Part shown: in pieces, positions 23,557 to 35,478 of the stretch
Layout: the number at the start of each line of letters is the position of its first letter
How positions within the stretch are numbered: the stretch's first letter is position 1
Origin: Rotaria macrura
Lineage: Eukaryota > Rotifera > Eurotatoria > Philodinida > Philodinidae
Direction of reading: 5' to 3'
DNA length: 64,000 nucleotides
Assembly (NCBI GenBank): GCA_900239685.1
Contig: OENT01000078.1
Span: 124,001-188,000, forward strand
The notes under the pieces: generated by a model
What the model was told of the DNA's origin: nothing
What the model saw: the letters and a program-made list of their open reading frames with translations, nothing else
Databases searched by the model: none
Program-made: the position numbers and the translations under genes

Positions 23557-24165
23557 ATGTGCACTAAGTCGCGTATTTCAAAACGACTATTGACAGATAT
23601 TAGAAATTTGACCAAAGATCCTGATGTTCAATTATACTTTAAATTCGAAAGTGTAGTCGAAAACATTATATATGGATACTTATTACCTTGTACAGAACCA
23701 TATAAAAATGGTTCATATAAAGTGCGTATCACTTTGCCTCCAAATTTTCCGTTTGAGTCACCGAGCATTGAACTGTTAACATATATTTATCATCCGGCTG
23801 TAACGGACAATATTTTAAATCTACATTTATGCAATAAATGCATCTGCTATGAATGGAGTCCAAGAAATCTAATTAGTCATATGATCAAATATTTCGTAAA
23901 AGTTATCGATCAGCCAGACACTATTAACTCGGTTTGCGTCAAAAATTTCGAAGCAAAAAGATTGTATAATGAAAACAAAGCTGAATATGTAGAAAAGGCT
24001 TTGGAAATGGTGAAACAATATTCGTACCCACGCTCATATCCATCTATCATATCACTGAAATTCATCGTCAAAAATTTGATACGTCAACAACTTGATTTTG
24101 ATTCGGCAATAATTAATCAATTACCATTATCCGATTACTTGAAACGATATCTGACTTCTGTATGA
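23557..24165 (+). CDS. E2-like UBC-fold protein with C-terminal SOCS-box-like segment
   Basis: The 202-aa single-exon product has a UBC core at about residues 5-157 most like the UBE2L/UBE2D classes: SKRLLTDIRNL (8-18), PYKNGSYKVRITLPPNFPF (48-66), IYHPAV (77-82), and C92 eight residues before W100-S101-P102, the standard spacing of the E2 catalytic Cys to WSP. The conserved HPN Asn, which helps catalysis, is Ala81. Two further Cys (C95, C97) follow. After the core, residues 161-202 match a SOCS box: S166-L167-x3-V171-x3-I175-R176 aligns to the Elongin-BC box SLxxxCxxxIR (Cys replaced by Val), and L189-P190-L191-S192-x2-L-x2-Y-L aligns to the Cul5-box pattern LPLPxxLxxYL. SOCS boxes recruit Elongin B/C and Cullin-5. 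I know of no established UBC-SOCS family. Family assignment of the core is firm, the SOCS box likely, the activity unknown. Confidence 0.8.
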   Translation: MCTKSRISKRLLTDIRNLTKDPDVQLYFKFESVVENIIYGYLLPCTEPYKNGSYKVRITLPPNFPFESPSIELLTYIYHPAVTDNILNLHLCNKCICYEWSPRNLISHMIKYFVKVIDQPDTINSVCVKNFEAKRLYNENKAEYVEKALEMVKQYSYPRSYPSIISLKFIVKNLIRQQLDFDSAIINQLPLSDYLKRYLTSV

Positions 24166-27100
24166 GCTAGAGGCTGAAGCACTTTGAACCGTTGAACAAA
24201 TATCTTTTACAATAGTTCTGCAACGCCAAGTTTATAGAATTCCTCATTATTCTAAATAGTATAGTTGCATACCAATGTTATAACACTTTTTCTTGAATGG
24301 TACCACTTTTTCAGTCATTCTCAATACCCAATGAAAAATAATATGAAGAAATAGCTGACTAATATCGAATAATTTTTGAATCGCATATCAGAACACTAAC
24401 ATGAAATGTTGACTAACCATTGGCAAACCAGGCATGTCAAGTTAACATCAACTTTCAAAAATACTCATGCGAGACAGCAGTGTGCATTTTTGAAGTATAA
24501 ATGTGTTGTAGTTATTGTTGTCATTAGAATAAATCAATGGTTAGTGTATGTTTGAATTAAAGTTGGGCATAGTTTTAGCTCTTTTTTGTTTTAGGATTTC
24601 AAGTCCTTTATATATAATAATAATCAAAACAAAACATGTAATAAAAGGCCGAGATACAATATTACGCATATGATCATTGTCTTATAGCTCGAGAATCATG
24701 TTCGTATTGGAAATGTTGTAAATAGATTATTACATAAATATTGTTATAGTTTGTCAACAAGGGTGTGGGTATCTGTATGGGATGTGAATTCAGATCTTCC
24801 ATCCACTCATAGCCACAACTACAATTTCACTTTAGGCGATCGTCCTACACATGGCGATTTTAGTTGTTAATGCGGAAGGGGAGGATAGGGGGCGAGGGTA
24901 GAGAGACCTGAAATTGCCTTTTGTATAAAAGCCCTTTTAGATAAATTGGCGTTATCTTTTTCTTGTATATTTCCATTATTATTAACACAGGCTTAAATGT
25001 TATCTTTTGCATATTGTGGGACATTTTTACATATAGCGACTATTATATATACGCATTTTTTTCATAACTATGCCCAAAATTGGGTGTGATTAATTTTCCC
25101 ATACTGATGAAATCAGCACATCAACTTTGGAAAAATATCATTACAGTACATGCCCAGGTGAATGAATCCAATACCGAATCCGATCGGATCCAACGATCCG
25201 ATGAAATCTTATGGGAATCCGGGTTGTGGAAACAGTAACGGATCGCGACGGAAGAAACCTATTTTCTTATTTGTGTAGGAATTAGCATTTAATCCCAATA
25301 GTGGAGGCCTATTTTATCATACGATGCAATCCAATCGGATTCCGATAGTAGGATTCGATAAAATCCAACACTAGGGATCCGAATCTCGGATTGCAACTAG
25401 GAATTCGATGGAATTTCGTCGGATAAGAGAAACTCAGATAGAAACATGATCGGATCCGACAGGCATCCAATCGGATCCAACGGTCGGAATGATCCTCCTG
25501 GGATTGTACAAAAAGAAAAAAGCGAACTGTTACTAGTCTTGGGATAAAACTGAGTATGGTGGTATTTACATAGACTCTATTTTTCAAGTTAAGAGTGACT
25601 TTACATTGTTAATATGATGTTGTCTCTGTATTTACTATTTCACCGACTGATTATGGTATCACATACCTAGAGAAAATAACAGCGAACAGAAGATAAAGAA
25701 TTTGAGGGAAAATGAAATGATGATAGAAAGAATAAGTATGGTAGTTTGAGGAATGAAAGCGTAGAGCCAAAAGAGTAATGTACTTCATGAAATATCATGA
25801 GTCAGATGAGCGTGCCATACGATATATCCACGAACACTTCATGAAGTACCCGCTCTTGAAAATTACTATCGACAAAAGCATCAATAAAAAGGAACTATTG
25901 GCCTACTGCCAAAAGCAGTTAGTGCAGGATGTGAGCTGGAGTGTGTATTGGAGAATCGATAGTTGATCAGAGTTTTTACATCTACACCCATACTCAATTC
26001 AACTATCATTACACAATGCTCGGTTCTTCGGATCATCCCATCATCGCATCACAAAACATGGATTTTAGATGCGTAAATTTAGAAAGAAAACTAGATGATA
26101 TACTCGACGAGCTTCACTCGATTGCGAATTGCGGTGCGTAGTACTTTCTTCAGCTTTAGAAAAAACGAATGTCGTATTAGAAATGAGCACTCTGTCTACG
26201 AATCCGTTTTAATAGATTTAAGAAATCAGAAATATTCTGCCATCGACATATGTTGAAAGATACAGTATGTTTTTTGGCAATCTCATGTAACATGAGTACA
26301 GTATGACAAGCAGCAATTCTAAAATTCACCACTCTGTCAACCCTTCCAAGGTGTATCGATGGATTTCTAAAGATCAGTGATACTTCATCGATTAATTATC
26401 TCATCCGGTCACTGTTTTCTGTGAACTATATTGACACAGTTTCACATTTGAGCAGATAGAGTCAAACCAGGCTTCTGTTTTCGTTTTCATTTTCATTATC
26501 TCAAAATGCAGCGAAGGCAAACTTTTTTCAAAGACACCCTTTGCGGATGCCTTTCACTGATGAAGGGGGCAAGGTGGCTAGAAGAAATGTTTAAAAAAGG
26601 TATAGGTTTGATTTCTGTGCTTGAACCTCGCGTTTGAACAACTATTTGTGGATTTTTCTTTTCGCGAGATCACCTCTTCACCAAATGACTAGTTACGATG
26701 CGTACGCAAAATGTAAAGTATGATAGAAACAAAGAAAGAAAACAAAATTCACGTAGGGCTACATAATTGTTGTGATTGGTACCACATTAAAAAATATGTT
26801 GCTCTGCAATATCAGCACTACTCGACAATATATATTTGTTCCAGTTAACTCTGTGGTTTGAATTTCTGCATAAAAGTGAACCGTTACGTGGATAGGTCAC
26901 TGTGATCAATCTCAGTCGAGAAATAGTTTCAGATCAATCTTTTTGTTATTCAACAAATCTATTTTATATGCTAAAAAGGTAGCAGAAATACACGAGAAGT
27001 GAAGAGTAGTGCACCATGACGATTCAAAGGAAAAAAGATTGCATCTTTTTTAACAATATCTCTTTATGTTACTAAACAAGAACCCTTTATGATAATAGTA

Positions 27101-30100
27101 ACCAAGACGAGATAGATCCAATTTAATTTGAATACATTTTCTGTTATATATTCCCTTATTTGTGATTGTATATCAAATCCATTACCATGATTGACAGTAA
27201 CATTCTTTCACATACCGTTTTTTTTTCTGTCGTGATCTTTTTCTTTTGATTATTTTCCCCACTCTCTATATGCACATAGATAAATTAAAAAGTTATTGTA
27301 CCATTTGGAGAAAAAAAATAGACGAAAAAAAAAAATTTCATTTTAGTGATTGTGACTAGCATATCTTATAGTGCAATATATGAGAAGAGAATATCTTTAA
27401 ATTTTCTCAATCCGACTCTTAAATTAGCCGAGCAGGAGAATTTTTATAAAAATATACAAAAAGTCCTCTGAGAAAGTATACATATAATAACTGATCGCCA
27501 ACTTCTAATTTATACACGTATAGGAGACATAAGATAGAACTAGTATGTGTGAATTTTGAAATTCCGTTAAGTATATAATTAATTAATATATGTAGCGTAT
27601 TTATTTAGCTTTCAGTTGCGAATAATTTATGCACCCAATAATCTCTCGTGACATTTAGTGTGACAACTATGTTCTTAATGGTTTTCTAATAATATATTGT
27701 AACAAAGATTAACCCTTCTCTCTCATCATCTTTTGTAACTTTTATCTCTGACCAACTGACTGTGGCTCAATATCAGCCCAACCAATTTTGGAAGCGTTAT
27801 TACATACTGAAGTTATTTTTGATCTCGCATGGCAGGAATTCGAGGGTTGACTGTATACATGCTAGACAGAAAAAACTGTCATATTAAATGTCACGGAACA
27901 ACCAATCAGTTTCATATTCGGTAAGTTCATACGATTAACTTTAATGTTAATAAATTTTGAAGTTCAGATGAAAAGAAAATCAATAGTTGCCAGTCAAAAT
28001 CGAACAATGGAACCTTGCGCTCCTAATATCTCAAGAACTAACGGGGATAAAATCGTGAGTTTTTGTTTTTTAATGAGAACTTATTAGATAATGCGACCCT
28101 GCAAAAACCATGAAGAGTGAACGAGAGAAACTAGCGATTTTAAAATTTTACATACAAGAATCAGATGGTAGAATAATTTTGCAATTCATTCATAAAAACA
28201 TCATGCGTTCTCAATAGTATGTGTGTGACAATTATTGATAAGAAACAAAGAGGAGAAAAGTAGTTTCATACCAACTAACACCTCTAATATTGGCAATCAT
28301 TACAGAGATGAATCGAAAAAAACTGCACAACTACATATTAACGACAAATAATGAATAGCTACTTCATCGCTCCACAAAAAATGTAGAACGAAGAGTATTG
28401 CATAATCATTGCAAGAATCAGAGAGATTTTACATGAATAACAACAAAGCAATACACATGAAAAACTTTCCATATCACTATAAGAAGATCAAATAGAACGA
28501 AGATCCTAAATGATGAGTACGATAATATCTGAAATTGCTAAATAACGTAAAATATTATACAATGCATAAAATGTTATCAATATATTGTTTCAACTGTCTT
28601 TCAGCCGAATTAAGAACACAAGGAAATAACGATGAACAGAAAAAGAGATTAAGAAAAATATTCAAAAATTTCACAAGATGTCGGTATGCTTAATAATAAT
28701 TAAGTAGTATAATGCTTGAGATTATGTTTCGAGTCATTATTTTGTCGACCAAGAAAACTGGCAATACTAAATATAGCTTTGTTTGTAGCAGATTTCGGCG
28801 AAATAATATTCACACTTTTTACAAGAGTGGAAAGACGTGGTATTAAAGTCTTATGTGATTCCCGAAATTGTTGAAAACCTATAGCCTATATTGTTGCCTA
28901 AATGTAACTACTTATTTCTTCATCAGATGTCATTGACTTTATTTTGTTGTTGACGGTTGAAAACAAAATATGACTACAAACTATGGCTAATTTTTTAAAT
29001 AGGTTGCGTTGCATTGTTTTGCTGTTGCTGCTGTTAGTGAAGATGTTTGTATTAATATAAGTACACTCTAAAAAGACAGAACTGTATCACTAAGTTCAAA
29101 CTTTTCATACGTTTTCCATAAAACCTTCGACCATAGTTTCGCAGATTCATTATGGTTTCTTGCATCATGAGCTAAACCTTTGATGGACCTGTACGATTTT
29201 GCAAGGTTTTTTAATAGTACAACTGAACCATTCATAGTTTCGTTGTTATTTCAAAAGTTCTCCCTTTTCTTTTCAAAATCATTTATAACTGCCTAGAATA
29301 TTTTAAGGTTCTAAATTATTTGTAAGCAGCCATTCACTAATTCATTGACTCTGTAAACTTTTCGTATATTCTATACGAAACTGTTGATAGTTTCGCATTT
29401 TTTCATGAAACCTTATGTGATTTTGTGTGTCTCCTACAAAATAGGATGTTTCTGTACAATTTAGGGAAAGTTCCATTTTTTCCTCAACCGTGATAGTGAT
29501 TCCACATCACTTTCAGTACTGCTCTCACTCAAATCTGCTTATTTCACTTGTAAAAAAGCGTATCATGGTTAACCCTTTAAAATGATAATTATGCAAGACA
29601 AAGATCAAAGAAAAATAATTGCACTCATTTATCAGAAACAAACTATAGAAAGAAAAAAAATGAAAACTCAAGGTACTCATGACAGTGAGAGAAACAGAAA
29701 AGTTTATTCATAAAATTGAGAAAACACTCAGCGTCGTATTGGGAGTAAAGCAGAATAAAAATGTTGCATATTGGTAGCAATTAATCAGTAATGTCAAACT
29801 TGAAACTTGAATTCATTTATTGAAGTAAAAGTCAATTATTCAATTATCAAAGTGATCCTCAACTATTCAACTCTCATGTGAAACTGAAATGCAGATTAGA
29901 TGCATTTGGATGGGTTTAGAGGGGCACCAACATGTGTCTAGACGCATTTTAACTAACAGGCGCGTTCAGATGCAAGTACCGTAATAACGTGTTTAGAAGA
30001 TTCTTCTTCTGAAACGCTGTTTAACACGTCGCAACATACCTTTTATTAAAATGTGTCTCAATTAATTCCGTTCTTCGAACCTTTTTGATAAAGATGCACC

Positions 30101-30419
30101 TGGGTGCATATCAACTAATAGTTTTGTTCAGTTGCGTCTCAAAGAATAATGTATTTCAAAAACGTTTTCTTCAAAAATATAGCTCAGAGTATTTTAATAA
30201 ATTGAAAGTTATTCGTCTGCAGAATTGTGAAAAGCCATTCATTAGTCAGATATTTTATGAAGATGAATAATTTATATCCACTATCTAGTATTATTTTCTG
30301 TTTACGTTTTTGAGGAACTAAAGTGACGTTGACTAAAACAGATTATTAGGTTTTATTAGAGACCATGAAGCTTTTTGTGTAAAGAAGTTCTCAACTTTTG
30401 TGCTTTTCATGAAAATATT
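24166..30419. other. Gene-poor region, one GGATCC-rich repeat, no supported gene
   Basis: About 6 kb with only short ORFs. The two ORFs at 25778-26141 overlap in different frames and match nothing I recognise. At 29063 the sequence CACTCTAAAAAGACAG, preceded by TA, resembles the TIR of the foldback MITE at 19445, but I found no partner end. The rest is AT-rich with homopolymer runs. Confidence 0.45.
25153..25503. repeat. GGATCCGAT-rich degenerate repeat, possible MITE
   Basis: The segment is saturated with variants of ATCCGATCGGATCC and AATCCAATCGGATCC in both orientations. Its edges, CCCAGGTGAATGAATCC and (from the right) CCCAGGAGGATCATTCC, look like diverged TIRs. I could not find a convincing target duplication, so the mobile-element interpretation remains inference. 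Confidence 0.45.
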
Positions 30420-31109
30420 TTAAATTTTACTTACTATCACTGCGTGATATATTTTGTGCAATGAGTCAGATAAAAAGCTCGTTCCAACATCGAAGTATCT
30501 GAGACTACGAAATACGCATGGAATTATTTGACTTCGTAATCGATCAAGAAGTTCATTGTTATTCCCCAAGCACTGTTCGTGTAAATATAAATTCATCGTA
30601 AGTTTCATTTATTCTTAAACGAGGTTGTTGCTGAAGAGCAGGAATAAGAGGAAATACTAGGATTCTTTTCTTTGAATTGAACTTAGTGACTAGTTTTACC
30701 CCTGGAATATCGACAACACATGTTATTTTAATGGTTAGTTGAGTTATATTAAACGAATCATACCATCCAACTCGCATCTTCCACATCCGAATGCTCCCGT
30801 TGGCTCACTTATGCTCTGCAGTAAACTTTGAGTTGGTTTGTCATATCATGATGCGATCAATAACGTTTTGAGGTGGACCAATACATTTTTGCCCGAGCTT
30901 TCCACGTCAAAACTTTCGCCATGCTCCAAGATCAACAATTCTTTAACAATTGGCGAGAGAATTGTTTGTATCTGATCACGACTTGGTATGAATACACTTG
31001 ATACAATATCACCTACTATGATAGTTTTTAATTTAAATACTCGAATAATCGAATTAAAGTTTCCAGCATTACATTTATGGCAGTTGCAAAAGCTAGAAAG
31101 TTCATTCAA
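30420..31109 (-). pseudogene. Decayed coding remnant, possibly transposase-like
   Basis: Three overlapping minus-strand ORF pieces (31109-30846, 30786-30559, 30608-30420) follow one another with frame breaks. They have coding-like composition: CNCHKCNAGNFNSIIR, then IPSRDQIQTILSPIVKELLILE, then DIPGVKLVTKF, then IIPCVFRSLRYFD. The order and spacing weakly recall large 'transposase-domain' proteins of CACTA-like elements, but this comes from memory and is not firm. No TIRs were located. Confidence 0.25.
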
Positions 31110-34100
31110 ACATCAGTCGAAGCAAATAATCCCTCTTTATTAATGCTATAAATATGAAGAGGTTCCACCGAAGTCTCAAACCTCTAGAAAGATTGTTTTT
31201 TTTTCTGTCACATAGTGCGCTGATATTCTTTGTCAAAAATTGATGGGTACTTTTTATTTGATAAAAATTCGTGTGAATATATTGTTTCAACGTTCAAACA
31301 GATATTTTTAGGACTCTTTCCACTAAAAATCATGTTAACTGTTGAGAAAATTTTTAGATCTGTGCTGCGGGGAAAATTTCCCTTGGATTTAAAAAGCATA
31401 CGTAGCGACTCTTTTCTACTAGAATTTAATTGTATCCTACCTTAAAAGTAAGTGTTTCTCCATCTCATGATGAAGACTTGGTCTCCTTTGAAATCGCTAT
31501 ATTTTGTTTGTTTTTCTTCTAATGCTTCTATCAATAAATTATTTTCCCACTGTGTTCTACTCGTTCAATCGGCCTAAAATAGCAAAACGTTAGTTAAAGG
31601 AAACAACTTTCTACTTTTCATCGACTGTCTAAATGTAAACATAATGATAAAAACAATGTCTAATGAAGTTATTAAAAATTTAGACGTTTACTATCGACAA
31701 GTTAGTGTTTTTTTTTCATGATATGTAGAATAATAACGAAATTCTAACTCATTTTCATCAGCTACTTTGACTGACATTTTTCATGTTTCTGGAGTAGATT
31801 TTAACGTTTGAAAAGATTTTCAAGTTTAGTTTTTGAGCTTTCAATAACACTAATCGTGATTTCAATTAAAACTATTGTCTTAAATTGTTTTGCACGTTTA
31901 ATAAAATCTTCAACGAATCAACACACTCTTTCTAATATAACTGATCACAAAAGACATTTTACAATTACTCTTTTATACCATGAACTACAACCTTTCCAAG
32001 AGAAGTTGCGAAAAAATACTAACCCAAATGTTTTTGCATGCATCAGTAATTCATGTTAAATTTCGAAAATGAAAACATCGCTTAAACTGAGATCCAACAC
32101 TATCTGAAAAACAAGTTATTTCTTGAACATCGAAAATAACTGCGTCAATATGATTTTAAATGATTTTGAAAGCATGGATCAACATCAAATTTATCGTGTA
32201 TTATATCTAATGATTGTGAAGGAAAAGCAAAATTTTCACTTATTGATCAGATAAATGCAGTAAATCTTTTTAACTGTTTTGCTTTCCAGTTGAGCCTTCT
32301 GCCTCGTGTCTTCTTGTTTCATATTAAAATTCTCTCAGAAATGGACTTGCAATACTATCTTTTAATTAGTAACTTACTTCTTTGATTTTTCCAAATAATC
32401 AGACTGATCTCGTTTAATCTACACGTGAAACAAAAAAATATTGAACTTTTGACTTCAATAACAAAATTACCTCATGAACATTTCATGAAAACTCTTTTTT
32501 TCTGCACGACTACTTTCGTTCACTTGTTGCGCTCAAGTAATTTTAGCTTTATCGTCCGGAACCTTTTCCTATGAGTTTTTCCTATAATAATATTTTCACA
32601 GAGCGAACAACTATACTTAATATAAAATTTTTCCTGTTAGTACTTACTACAAACTAAATTAGCGGTAAATCTTTGCAAAAATGAGCAGCATATTCCACCA
32701 ACGTTTTTATCAAAAGATTGTAAAAGTAGAAAAATATTTTCATAATACAAACACAAGCCATGCTTATGTGCTAAAGCAAATTCTGAAATGACACGAGTAG
32801 GTCTGAATTCCGCAAACAAAGTTATGTCTAAATTGTTACAGTAAGAAGAAGCAAATAGTTTCCTTGATGAAATGAATGTGAATGATATTTCTTAATAGTA
32901 ATTATGTAAAAGAAGAATTCGCAGCTTCTCTATATAACGTTTTTCTATTGTTCACATAAAAGTGATTCTCGATTTCTTCGTTGATCATTTATATGCCGTA
33001 AACTAACATAATGAAATGGAGAGCGAAAGAAAGGAAAGAAAAAAACAAACATGGCTATCATTTAAATCGTTTATTTTCTCATTTCGAATGGTTATCGTCT
33101 GTTTAAAAACGTTGAACAGTACGCCATTCAATGGGGAGTTTCACATTAATTCTGAGTGTGTACCTAATACGATTAAAATCAGCCGTGGCGCGAAACAGAT
33201 AAACAAAAACTATAGATTTTTAGAAAAAAAATATTGTATGATAGGTACACTAAACGTCCAAGTCAAGTTTTAATTCTATCTAGGCGCTATCTAGCTCTTT
33301 TAATATTGAAATTATTGCTCAATAATGGAAACCAAAACAAAAATGATTGAACATTAAGATTTTATCTCTGCATTATGTTTATCTTTCTTCAGATGGAATA
33401 TTTTTCGAGAAAAAAGTAGTGCATCAGAATCTTCGCATAAAGTTAGCAATGGTCCATTGATTTATCGACTGGTATATTTCATAAGGGACTCATCCAAATT
33501 TTAAAATAAAGTCTTTTTGTAATGCTGTGACAGCAATATTTATCATGTATTGTTTGGAGAATATCTTAATATAAAAGAAAGCGCGTCTGAAATCATTGAG
33601 AGAACACCAGAAAACTGATGTTCAAAGCCGGTTAGTAGCGTGTACAGTTGGTTATGAAGTAGAAAAGAAAAATTGCTACAAACAGAGTGATGGTTGGGAA
33701 TTGATGCATACGTTTTTTAACATTAGCAAAAATAATTTCTTGAATATAGAGCTATATTTTTGTACACTTCCAAACGTGGTCTACAGCATGGCACAAATTT
33801 TATTATTTTAAGATATGAAATGAATAATTAATGCCTGAAGTATTTTATTGCTGGGAGAAGTCACGGATCAACACTTGCAATATATAGATATGTTATTAAA
33901 AACAGTATGCAGTCGTTCCTCAAATTAAAATTTTCTGACATGTTTGCATTTCCATAATTTTTTATTCTCTCTTAAAGGATCAATAATATAGGGAAATTCT
34001 TTGTGAATAAAGAAAGAGCGTTTTTTTAAGGTTGTCAAAACAATACGTGACATAATTTTTTCTGCATGCATTGTACCACGATTGAGACTACTTTTTATAT

Positions 34101-34725
34101 CATGATGATGTCTGAATACTGCTTATCATTAAACGTTTTATGATCACCAATCAAGTATATTATTGCGGTTTAATTAGTTTTGTTGTGAATAATATCCCTT
34201 ACAATTAAGCAGTTGTCTGATTCGTGAGCAACTGTCCCGCTAGCAAATGTCATAAACCCAACAAATTTAAGATAGTAAAAATACATTGAACCCAAATATT
34301 CATAATAGCAGATATATCAATTTTTTACGCTATAAGTTTTCTTACTTTGAATCTGCATACATGTAGACATATTTTTAAACTCCTAAATTTTCTCAAATGA
34401 TTTGAAAAAGGGAACTTAACCTTTAATTGGTGTTCAACTAGACATTTGTCACTACCGAAGATAAACTAAGCAGCAATTTTTCGACTGATGATGTTTGAAA
34501 AATTAATTATTATTATAAACGGTCGAAGTCCCTTCAGAAAAGATTAGAAAAAAATGATCGTAAAAAACCAGATATGAATTTAAAGAAGCTGAATATCTGT
34601 ACTCAAGATCGTATGAATCTGTGCCTTGTATCTTGATCAAGATCTTGCTTACATGATGTTCGACCAGAGGTCGAACGTGTCACATGTACTTTCATATGCA
34701 ACGAAAAAAGTTTCAGGAATCATAA
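31110..34725. other. AT-rich region without supported genes
   Basis: Only short, overlapping ORFs on both strands; none has a recognisable domain or clean splice context. A short perfect hairpin, GTTCGACC-AGA-GGTCGAAC, lies at 34657-34675, about 50 bp before the small ORF at 34726. Confidence 0.45.
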
Positions 34726-34875
34726 ATGAGTACTTCAGCGGACGCTCAAGTTACAGGAGAGCAACTTCCAGATCCCTTGAACAACAACCATGAAGAAGGC
34801 CTAGGTGATGCATGTGAATGTGCCTGCCTCTCTACTCGAAAGCATACTTTTCACAAAGTGGAGAAAGTTCTCTGA
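34726..34875 (+). CDS. Small hypothetical ORF, 49 aa
   Basis: ATG to TGA, with peptide MSTSADAQVTGEQLPDPLNN at the start and a Cys-rich CECACLSTRKH later. Its base composition is distinctly less AT-rich than the flanks, which is why I list it. No family is recognised, there is no signal peptide or membrane segment, and there are no visible flanking exons. It could be a real small gene, a single exon, or chance. Confidence 0.25.
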   Translation: MSTSADAQVTGEQLPDPLNNNHEEGLGDACECACLSTRKHTFHKVEKVL

Positions 34876-35478
34876 TATTCTATTCATCGAAACTGTGTTC
34901 TTTGTAACACATACTCATGTTAAATTTAAATGTTTCTTTGCTATTGTAAAGATCAAATTTGTGTTTGTTCAATGTTAAGAAAATTCGATGACCATAATCG
35001 ATACGTAACCGTCAAGTAAAATCTCTTAATTACGTTGCTCACTAGAATTCCTTTACAGAAAAATTACTTCATATCTACTTGTTTAATAAAAAAAATTCAG
35101 TACAACTATTTTTTGCGACCAGCACGTCATTTATTCGGATTCTTCACGTTGAATCACTAGATTTGGTTGCAACTAAATAGATCAATGTACTACTGTTTTC
35201 TTTTTGAAGATTTGCCTTTTTGGTTTCTATCGCCAAGATAATTCCATGCGCACAAAATAGGACAATTAATTTGATGTGAATAATTCTAAATTTTTATACG
35301 TTGTACAGTGCATTTAATATAGATAAAAACTTTAATAAAGAGGAAGTTTCGATGAGGTCATTTCCACCTTAAATTACGTTCTCTTTTGATGTTCCCGATA
35401 TTCTAATAAATAGTACAGTTGATAACATGCACAAGGTGAAAATATTCCTAATAAGACTAAATGAGAACAAAATGAAAT

